Source: Thermoanaerobaculia bacterium
GTDB lineage: Bacteria > Acidobacteriota > Thermoanaerobaculia > Gp7-AA8
Direction of reading: 5' to 3'
DNA length: 5,126 nt
Assembly (NCBI GenBank): GCA_023700825.1
Contig: JAMPYE010000361.1
Coordinates: 1-5,126, forward strand
A program made the translations under genes and the position numbers. The notes under the pieces were generated by a model. It saw nothing but the letters and a program-made list of their open reading frames with translations. It searched no databases and was not told the DNA's origin. This document shows positions 1-4,664 of the stretch, in pieces (the first letter of the stretch is position 1; each line of letters starts with the position of its first letter).

Positions 1-405
1 CACTCGGCAGGCTCCGGATCCGGATTCTCCACGGCGCTGGCGTTCTGGGTCGGCGGCCTCGTGGTCGGCGCTGCGACGGTCGCGTGGCTCTCCGCGCTCG
101 GCCCCGGAGAGTCGACGATCTGCCTCGTGCGCAACTGGACGGGCGTTCCCTGTCCCGGATGCGGCGTCACGCGGGCGATCGAAGCGATGCTGCGGGGAAG
201 CTACGCGGAAGCGTTCACGCTGCACCCGCTGGCTCCCTTCGCCGTCACGGAAGCCGTCGTGGTCTGGGTCGCATGGGGCGTCTCGCTCGCGCGTTTCCGG
301 CGCGGCCTCGACGAGCGGCGTCTCGCCCTCCTGCTCCTCGCGAACCTCGTCGCCTTCGTCGCGCTCTGGATCGTGCGAGCGGTGACGGGGACGTTGCCGG
401 GTTGA
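1..405 (+). CDS. DUF2752 family small membrane protein (5' end outside window)
   Basis: The family has no established biochemical role; members are small integral membrane proteins. The diagnostic signature is visible as PCPGCGVTRA (bases 148-177), with the paired cysteines of a CxxC motif, followed by the typical LRGSYAEAFTLHPLAPF stretch. Three hydrophobic segments can be read: one at about bases 31-99 (TALAFWVGGLVVGAATVAW), one just after the HPLAPF stretch, and one near the C-terminus (LALLLLANLVAFVALWIV). The frame is open without a stop back to base 1. The first hydrophobic segment begins upstream of the GTG at 61, so a start at 61 would cut a membrane helix, and I prefer a start beyond the left edge. 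The gene ends with TGA at 403-405 and converges on the gene ending at 586. Family assignment is fairly sure; the start is unknown. Confidence 0.82.
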   Translation, partial: HSAGSGSGFSTALAFWVGGLVVGAATVAWLSALGPGESTICLVRNWTGVPCPGCGVTRAIEAMLRGSYAEAFTLHPLAPFAVTEAVVVWVAWGVSLARFRRGLDERRLALLLLANLVAFVALWIVRAVTGTLPG

Positions 406-410
406 CGGCA

Positions 411-469
411 GGCGATGAGGCGAGAGGCGAGAGGCGAGAGGCGATGAGGCGAGAGGCGAGAGGCGATGA
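411..469 (+). repeat. Left heptad/octad tandem repeat array (GGCGAGA / GGCGATGA)
   Basis: Eight head-to-tail units can be read without gaps. They are GGCGATGA at 411-418, three GGCGAGA units at 419-439, GGCGATGA at 440-447, two GGCGAGA units at 448-461, and GGCGATGA at 462-469. The array begins five bases after the stop codon of the DUF2752 gene and is purine-rich on that gene's coding strand. It has no credible coding content. The two unit types recur in a higher-order pattern (octad, three heptads, octad, two heptads, octad), which suggests growth by slippage or unequal exchange. Function is unknown. Confidence 0.93.
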
Positions 470-518
470 GTATGCGGGTGTCTATTCTCGTTTGCTTATC
501 GCCTTTCGCCTCTCGCCT
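447..518. terminator. Candidate bidirectional stem-loop between convergent genes
   Basis: The inner ends of the two repeat arrays are inverted relative to each other. Bases 447-470 can pair with 495-518 to give a stem of about 24 bp with only two non-Watson-Crick positions, both G-T (G-U in RNA). The loop is 24 bases (471-494). The hairpin lies between two convergent genes and could end transcription from both sides. No T-tract follows either arm, so it is not a classical intrinsic terminator. Transcript-end protection or Rho-dependent termination nearby are alternatives. Confidence 0.45.
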
Positions 519-588
519 ACGCCTGCTTATCGCCTCCCGCCTTTCGCCTCTCGCCTACGCCTGCTTATCGCCTTTCGCCTCTCGCCTA
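494..588 (-). repeat. Right repeat array, same heptads on the opposite strand, in units of about 31-38 bp
   Basis: On the + strand this reads as three copies of a unit beginning GCTTATCGCC and ending TCTCGCCTA(CGCCT). The copies are at 494-524 (31 bp), 525-562 (38 bp, with one extra heptad, TCCCGCC) and 563-588 (26 bp, cut short). On the - strand the units read TAGGCGAGAGGCGAAAGGCG followed by ATAAGC, so they use the same GGCGAGA heptad as the left array plus variants GGCGAAA, GGCGGGA and GGCGATAA. The last copy runs into the stop codon of the - strand gene ending at 586. The array is therefore purine-rich on the coding strand of that gene, mirroring the left array. Confidence 0.92.
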
Positions 589-1557
589 CTCCCTCAGCTT
601 CATCCACGTATCGAGGTGATGGATCGCGAAGCCGGCGAAGGCCCGGTTCCCGGCGTGGGCCTTCTCTACCTTCCGGAGCTCGCGCGACAGCGCGGCGTTG
701 CCTTCCTGCCGGAACGTGACTTTCGACGGCTCGCTGTTGCCCGTCTCGAGGCCGATCACGACCTGCTTTCCGTGCGCGGCGGCCCAGCGCAGCTCGTCTT
801 CCGCATGCCGGAGGATTCCGTCGCGCCCCTCGGCTTTGTCGCGGTAGTCCATGATGACGATCACGTCGACCGTCGCCTGGACGTGCTCGCTCATCCTTCG
901 CAGGCGCCCCCGCCATTCGACCTCGTAGCGGTCGAGCCAGAAGGGCACGGCTGCGCTGACCTCGAGGCCCGACTTGTCTGCGATCGTCATCCACTCGTCG
1001 AGTCGCTCGAGGAAGAGCACGGACAGCTCCAGGCGGTCGGTCGTCCACGCGTCGAGCATGTGCGGCTCGACGTCGAAATGCGCGCCGGTGAAGCGCTCCG
1101 GGGACTTCGACGCGTCGTTGTAGGCGAGGACCCTTCGCAGCATCGCGCGCGCCGCCTTCTGGTTCTCTGGAAGGACGTACGTCTCGGTCTTCAGGTAGTA
1201 GGAGCCGAGCAGAGCATGAACGTCGATGCCTTTGCCTCGAAGCTCACTCACGAGAGATCGATAGAGCTCCGGCGTTTCGCGGATCGGGCTTCGTCCCTTG
1301 TACTCGTCGGCGTAGAGATAGACGCGATCGACGTGGCGCTTTCGGAGAAAGCGGATGACCGTCGCCCGGTACTCGAGATCGTCCAGAAGTCGGAACGTCT
1401 CGGGCTCCCAGATCCAGACAGCTCGCGAAGCTCGCACGGGGCTGGCGGCCGCGGAGAACGCGATCGTGACGGCCAGAAGGGTCAGGACGGCGAGCGCCGT
1501 TGCGGTGCGACGGAATCGCGGGGCGGTTTGACTCACTGACGAGGCGTAACGCCGCAC
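586..1557 (-). CDS. Secreted TIM-barrel protein, glycoside-hydrolase-like, function unknown
   Basis: The 323-residue protein begins with a basic N-region (RFRR, 14-17) and a hydrophobic stretch (about 18-38) ending in small residues, as in a signal peptide, so it is probably exported. The mature part alternates predicted strands and helices. VDRVYLYADEY (76-86) and IDVHALLGSYY (111-121) look like barrel strands. HFDVEPH (160-166) carries an Asp and a Glu at a strand end, as in GH18-like and related sugar-hydrolase barrels. VIVIMDYRD (232-240), QVVIGLETG (265-273) and FAGFAIHHLDTW (307-318) look like the last strands. I infer an (alpha/beta)8 fold with Asp162 and Glu164 as candidate catalytic residues; substrate unknown. 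The start is GTG at 1557, because an in-frame stop lies six codons upstream; GTG at 1536 is also possible, and neither has a clear ribosome site. It follows the DUF3465 gene by 28 bases. The TAG stop lies inside the repeat array. Confidence 0.8.
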   Translation of the reverse strand: MRRYASSVSQTAPRFRRTATALAVLTLLAVTIAFSAAASPVRASRAVWIWEPETFRLLDDLEYRATVIRFLRKRHVDRVYLYADEYKGRSPIRETPELYRSLVSELRGKGIDVHALLGSYYLKTETYVLPENQKAARAMLRRVLAYNDASKSPERFTGAHFDVEPHMLDAWTTDRLELSVLFLERLDEWMTIADKSGLEVSAAVPFWLDRYEVEWRGRLRRMSEHVQATVDVIVIMDYRDKAEGRDGILRHAEDELRWAAAHGKQVVIGLETGNSEPSKVTFRQEGNAALSRELRKVEKAHAGNRAFAGFAIHHLDTWMKLRE

Positions 1558-1585
1558 GGGAAGTTGCCGATTTCACGGGGTGTCG

Positions 1586-2107
1586 TCATTCGTACACCTC
1601 GTGACCAAGACGTATCCAGCCGCCGCGTCCGCCCCGCGGGTCGCGATGCGTCCAGTGGACGAGGCCACCCTTCCCGTTCCAGATGTACTCGCCCTTGAAC
1701 GCGACCTCGTCGCCGCGGTCGAGCGGCACGCGGGGCGCGAGGTCGATGTTGTGCGAGACCAGTACGGTCAGGTCGCGATCGACGCGCACGATGAACTTCT
1801 GATGGCGCGAGCCCTGGCGATCGTCCGGCAACGTCGCCTCGACGGTGCCCGAGCCCTCGACCCAGACGTCCGACTGCCGCTTCCGGTACGCCTCGGCGAC
1901 CGAGCCTTTTCCGTCGCGGGACGGCGGATTCTCCGCGGGTGACTGGGTGACCGTTGGTTTCTGGGAAGGGGACGGCGCGGGCGTGGGAGCCGTCCGGGCT
2001 GTCGGCGCGGCGGGCTCCGGGACGCGCTCTTCCCGCGCGTAGCGGACGACGAACAGCGCAACTAGAGCCCCGATGGCGAAGGCGATCCTAAGGGTTGAGC
2101 GACCCAT
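1586..2107 (-). CDS. DUF3465 domain protein with N-terminal membrane anchor
   Basis: The protein has 173 residues. It has a short basic start, one hydrophobic segment (about 7-22), a Pro/Ala/Thr-rich low-complexity linker (about 29-63), and a C-terminal domain (about 75-173) matching the DUF3465 pattern. Conserved signatures are GSGTVEATLPDD (86-96), RHQKFIVRV (101-109), VLVSHNIDLAPR (115-126), FKGEYIWNGKGGLVHWTH (137-154) and GGWIRLG (162-168). I recall DUF3465 as a small, probably beta-rich domain with no assigned reaction. The anchor plus linker suggests the domain sits outside the cytoplasmic membrane, tethered or released after cleavage. The ATG at 2107 has no obvious ribosome site. The gene lies 49 bases after the ThiF-rhodanese gene and 28 bases before the TIM-barrel gene, both on the same strand, so co-transcription is likely. 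Domain identification is strong; function is unknown. Confidence 0.85.
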   Translation of the reverse strand: MGRSTLRIAFAIGALVALFVVRYAREERVPEPAAPTARTAPTPAPSPSQKPTVTQSPAENPPSRDGKGSVAEAYRKRQSDVWVEGSGTVEATLPDDRQGSRHQKFIVRVDRDLTVLVSHNIDLAPRVPLDRGDEVAFKGEYIWNGKGGLVHWTHRDPRGGRGGWIRLGHEVYE

Positions 2108-2156
2108 ATCTGGCGTAGCGTCTGTCGATCGGAAGCGCGCGCGAGCTTCGCGGCGC

Positions 2157-3278
2157 TCAGCGTTCGACCGGCAGCCCCTCCTCGACCCAGCGCCGGATCC
2201 CGCCCGCCAGGTTTCGCGTTCGGGCGAATCCCGCGTCGCGCAGGATCTTCGCCGCGTGCGCGCTCCGGACCCCCGACGCGCAGTAGCAGACGATCTCGTC
2301 GCCCGCGGTGAGCTCGTCGAGCCGGCTCGGGAGATCGCGGAGCGGCATCAGGTCGGCGCCGGCGATGTGGCCCATCGTCTGCCACTCCATCGGCTCGCGC
2401 ACGTCGATCAGGCGCGGCCGGCTCGCGTTCCGGAGAATCTCGTCCAGCTCCCGCGGCGTGACCTCCGGCTCCGTCCGGCTCGCGCCGGTTCCGCAGAACG
2501 CCTCGTAGTCGACCAGTTCGCGAACCGACGGATTCGGGCCGCAAACGACGCATTCCGGATTCCTCGGCACGCGCAGCTCGCGGAACGACATCCGCATCAG
2601 GTCGATGAGCAGCATCCTCCCGACGAGCAGCTCTCCCCGCCCCAGCAGCACCTTGATCGCCTCGGCAGCCTGGATCACGCCGACCAGCCCGGGGACGACG
2701 CCGAGTACGCCTCCTTCCTCGCACGAAGGGACGAGCCCGGGAGGAGGAGGTTGCGTGTACATGCAGCGATAGCACGGGCCTTTGGGCGGCCAGAAGACCG
2801 ACGCCTGGCCGACGAAGCGGAAAATCGAGCCGTAGACGTTCGGCTTGCCGAGAAGCACGGCGGCGTCGTTGACGAGGTACCGCGTCGGAAAGTTGTCGCT
2901 GGCGTCGAGCACGACGTCGTACGGCCGGAGCACGTCGAGCGCGTTCGCCGAAGTGAGCCGCAGCTCGTGCGGAACGATCTCGATCGAGGGATTGAGCTCC
3001 CGCAGGCGACGCACCGCGGTCTCCAGCTTCGGCTTGCCCACCGAGGGCGTGTCGAAGAGGATCTGCCGCTGGAGGTTCGAGATGTCGAGTCGGTCGAACT
3101 CGACGAGACCGATCGTGCCGACGCCGGCCGCTGTGAGATAGAGAGCTGCCGGACTTCCGAGCCCGCCGGCGCCGACGACGAGCACCGAACCGGCGCGGAG
3201 CCTCTCCTGTCCTTCGACTCCCATCTCGGGAAGCGAGATGTGGCGCGCGTAACGCTGGAGTTCGTCGTTCGAGAGCAT
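2157..3278 (-). CDS. moeZ: MoeB/ThiF-type adenylyltransferase fused to a rhodanese domain (MoeZ-like)
   Basis: Enzymes of this family adenylate the C-terminal glycine of a small ubiquitin-like sulfur carrier (MoaD, ThiS or CysO type) with ATP, then pass sulfur through the rhodanese domain. They act in the cytoplasm for molybdopterin, thiamine, cysteine or tRNA thiolation. The E1-like domain covers about 5-255: nucleotide loop GAGGLG (36-41), FDRLDISNLQRQ (61-72) with the conserved Arg, GKPK (81-84) and DASDNFPTR (125-133). The zinc site is CYRC (169-172) with CVVC (243-246). Cys186 in SCEEGGVLG matches the position of the E1 cysteine. The rhodanese domain (about 272-373) has LIDVREPMEW (290-299), GHIAGA (303-308) and active-site loop CASGVRS with Cys333. 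At 373 residues it is about full length for MoeZ-type fusions. The symbol is by domain architecture; moeB or thiF would be equally defensible. No carrier gene is visible. It lies 67 bases after the gene ending at 3346. Confidence 0.93.
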   Translation of the reverse strand: MLSNDELQRYARHISLPEMGVEGQERLRAGSVLVVGAGGLGSPAALYLTAAGVGTIGLVEFDRLDISNLQRQILFDTPSVGKPKLETAVRRLRELNPSIEIVPHELRLTSANALDVLRPYDVVLDASDNFPTRYLVNDAAVLLGKPNVYGSIFRFVGQASVFWPPKGPCYRCMYTQPPPPGLVPSCEEGGVLGVVPGLVGVIQAAEAIKVLLGRGELLVGRMLLIDLMRMSFRELRVPRNPECVVCGPNPSVRELVDYEAFCGTGASRTEPEVTPRELDEILRNASRPRLIDVREPMEWQTMGHIAGADLMPLRDLPSRLDELTAGDEIVCYCASGVRSAHAAKILRDAGFARTRNLAGGIRRWVEEGLPVER

Positions 3279-3345
3279 TCTTGATCCCGTGCGGAGATCT
3301 CGGGGGAGACACGCCCCGGGAGGCGGTCACCTCCGCGGCGAGCGG

Positions 3346-4050
3346 CTACTTCTTTCGTTTGACGAGCTGCTTGACCTCGTCGTTGCCCAGAGGACTGTGG
3401 GCCGCGACGATCACCGCCGCCGTGCCCTCGTTGAAGAGCGGGATGTTGAACCGGATGGGAAGGGTGCCGTCGCCGGTCGTGTGCCCGCGGAAAAGAACGC
3501 GCGGCGGTTCGACCGTCGAGATCATCTTCACCTCGATCTGCGCTCCCTCGATCGCCGACTGCGAGAGGCTCTTTCGTGTCGCGATCCGCATTTCGACCGA
3601 CCCGCCGCTCACGAAATCACAGGGGCTTAGAATCGAGAGCTCCAGGTGCTCGCTCTCGGCCTCGGCTGCGAGATAGTCGAGGATCACCTGGTCCAGGGTC
3701 TTGTCTTCGGAAGGCGGTTCTACGGCGGACGCGGGCGTGGGCGTCGCGGCGATCGTCTTGCCCGCCTGCGTGATCGTCTTCTTGCCCGGGGCGATGACGA
3801 GCGAGTCGAACTTGCCGCGCTTGATTGCGGCGATCATGGTGCGGTGCTGATGCTCCATCAGCGTGCCGATTTCCGTCTCCGTGATCCCTGCCGTCACCTT
3901 CTCCGCGTACGAGGTCTTCTTCGAGGCGAGAATCTCCCCGCCCACGTAAACCAGAGACTCGATGTAAGGGTTTGCGAGTCCCTTGTCCTCGGTCTGGATG
4001 TGGTAGACCTTCTCGTTGTGCTTGATATCGGTGTTGAAGCCCGTGATCAC
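3346..4050 (-). CDS. Conserved hypothetical protein, two-part, cytoplasmic
   Basis: I recognise the N-terminal pattern as recurring in uncharacterised bacterial proteins but know no function for it. The 234 residues split into three parts. The N-terminal block (1-85) has the conserved-looking stretches MITGFNTDIKHNEKVYHIQT (1-20), ANPYIESLVYVGGEIL (26-41) and ASKKTSYAE (42-50). A linker rich in Ala, Thr and Pro follows (about 92-115). The C-terminal block (about 135-230) alternates hydrophobic residues like a beta-sandwich: LELSILSPCDFVSGGSVEM, IEVKMISTV, VLFRGHTTGDGTLPIRFNIP, AAVIVAAHS. There is no signal peptide or membrane segment. GTG at 4050 is chosen because the homologous-looking N-terminus starts there and GAAGG lies about 10 bases upstream. 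The two halves resemble a tag or sensor block plus an Ig-like or regulatory-like domain, but this is inference. It heads the - strand run leading into the ThiF-rhodanese gene. Confidence 0.82.
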   Translation of the reverse strand: MITGFNTDIKHNEKVYHIQTEDKGLANPYIESLVYVGGEILASKKTSYAEKVTAGITETEIGTLMEHQHRTMIAAIKRGKFDSLVIAPGKKTITQAGKTIAATPTPASAVEPPSEDKTLDQVILDYLAAEAESEHLELSILSPCDFVSGGSVEMRIATRKSLSQSAIEGAQIEVKMISTVEPPRVLFRGHTTGDGTLPIRFNIPLFNEGTAAVIVAAHSPLGNDEVKQLVKRKK

Positions 4051-4140
4051 AGGAGGCGCACCTTCGAATCGCCTGAGCCGACACAGCTTAGCAAAAAAAG
4101 GGGAGCAAAGGCCAAGGGCGGGAACGCCGCGCGGCCCCGT
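4051..4140 (-). promoter_or_regulatory. Gap between thioesterase and hypothetical gene: possible terminator and promoter
   Basis: On the - strand, downstream of the thioesterase stop, comes a GC-rich stretch containing the palindrome GCCGCGCGGC and a short GGCG-TTCC-CGCC hairpin. About 16 bases later there is a run of seven T (4093-4099). The spacing is too long for a textbook intrinsic terminator. Directly after the T-run, TGCTAAGCT (4085-4093) resembles an extended -10, with TTGGCC (4110-4115) as a poor -35 at 19 bases. It could therefore start a transcript for the four-gene run beginning at 4050. Both readings are weak. Confidence 0.25.
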
Positions 4141-4587
4141 TCAGGAGGTCGCGCGCTGGAACGCTTCGACGCGCGCGCGCAGCTCGTCGGAGATCGGGAG
4201 CTTGCGCCTCTCCTGCCAGGAGAAGAGGACGACGACGACCTTGCCGGTGGCTGCGATCTCGCCGGTTGCAGCGTTCACGACCTCGTAGACGAAGTCGAGC
4301 GACGAGTTCCGCATCGCGGAGACACGGACGCGGATGTGCGCCAGATCCATCATTTTCAGCTCGCGGCGGAAATCGCATTCCGCCCGCGCGACGATGAAGC
4401 CGATCGACGCCGGGTCGATCGCGCCAACCATCTCGAGCCAGTACTTGGTCCGCGCCCACTCGAAGTAGGTGAAGTAGACCGCGTTGTTGACGTGGCCCAT
4501 CGCGTCGAGATCCTGCCAGGTGACCTCGTGGGGCACAACGTACCAGCCGTTCTCCCAGCCGCTGACGCTCGGTGTCGGTTTCGCCAT
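4141..4587 (-). CDS. Acyl-CoA thioesterase, hotdog fold (4HBT/YbgC-FadM type)
   Basis: The predicted role is hydrolysis of an acyl-CoA thioester to a free acid and CoA in the cytoplasm. The acyl specificity cannot be read from sequence. The 148 residues are normal length for a single hotdog domain. The family motif is clear at VTWQDLDAMGHVNNAVYFTY (22-41). Asp28 aligns with the catalytic aspartate of 4-hydroxybenzoyl-CoA thioesterase and YbgC, and GHVNN (31-35) begins the central helix, which continues into FEWART (42-47). FIVARAECDFRRELKMMD (64-81) and SLDFVYEVVNAATGEIAATG (96-115) match the later strands, with the common ATG-K-VVVL ending. ATG at 4587 is the natural start; no good ribosome site precedes it, and an extended -10-like sequence lies only nine bases upstream. 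It is divergent from the amidase gene at 4665. YbgC homologues often sit beside tol-pal genes; none are seen here. Confidence 0.9.
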   Translation of the reverse strand: MAKPTPSVSGWENGWYVVPHEVTWQDLDAMGHVNNAVYFTYFEWARTKYWLEMVGAIDPASIGFIVARAECDFRRELKMMDLAHIRVRVSAMRNSSLDFVYEVVNAATGEIAATGKVVVVLFSWQERRKLPISDELRARVEAFQRATS

Positions 4588-4664
4588 GGCCCGGAGTTTA
4601 TCGCACGAGCGTTTCCCTGCTCCGAGCCGCTCCGGCTCCGCCTCACCGTGCTATCGTTTCCCGC
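4588..4664. promoter_or_regulatory. Divergent promoter region with extended -10-like elements
   Basis: This 77-base gap must drive both the thioesterase (-) and the amidase (+). On the + strand, TGC followed by TATCGT (4649-4657) ends seven bases before the amidase ATG. On the - strand, TGC followed by GATAAA (4605-4597) ends nine bases before the thioesterase ATG. Each resembles an extended -10 (TGn plus a hexamer matching TATAAT at four of six bases). Neither gene has a Shine-Dalgarno sequence, so both transcripts might start at or next to the ATG. No convincing -35 was found. Confidence 0.4.
4624..4638. promoter_or_regulatory. Inverted repeat in the divergent promoter gap
   Basis: GAGCCG (4624-4629) and CGGCTC (4633-4638) form a perfect 6-bp inverted repeat with a three-base centre. 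It lies between the two candidate -10 elements, about where a -35 of the + strand promoter would fall, so it could be an operator half-site pair. Short GC-rich inverted repeats are common by chance at this base composition. Confidence 0.25.

Noticed and set aside
411..469. G-quadruplex-forming sequence
   Set aside because: Only GG pairs recur, separated by five or six bases, so at best weak two-layer structures could form. Hairpin pairing with the right array is a better explanation.
411..588. CRISPR array
   Set aside because: The repeats are short heptads without unique spacers of constant length, and they change strand midway. No cas genes are present.
466..1539. Long + strand open frame (357 codons) opposite the TIM-barrel gene
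   Set aside because: It is antisense to a gene with a signal peptide and a coherent fold pattern. Its first part is translated repeat array (reiterated SPFASRLRLLIA-type peptide), and the rest is Arg/Val/Asp-rich, as expected of an antisense shadow at high GC.
2132..2149. Hairpin GAAGC-N8-GCTTC between the ThiF-rhodanese and DUF3465 genes as a terminator
   Set aside because: The stem is only five pairs with an eight-base loop, and no T-tract follows on the - strand. Chance at this GC content is likely.
2073..3284. Long + strand open frame (403 codons) opposite the ThiF-rhodanese gene
   Set aside because: The opposite strand encodes an unmistakable E1-rhodanese fusion with all motifs. This frame has Arg/Asp/Val-rich shadow composition and no recognisable domain.
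3301..3334. Short inverted repeats (CGGGG/CCCCG and GGAGG/CCTCC) between 3278 and 3346 as an attenuator or terminator
   Set aside because: The stems are five pairs each, neither is followed by a T-tract, and together they look like ordinary GC-rich intergenic sequence.
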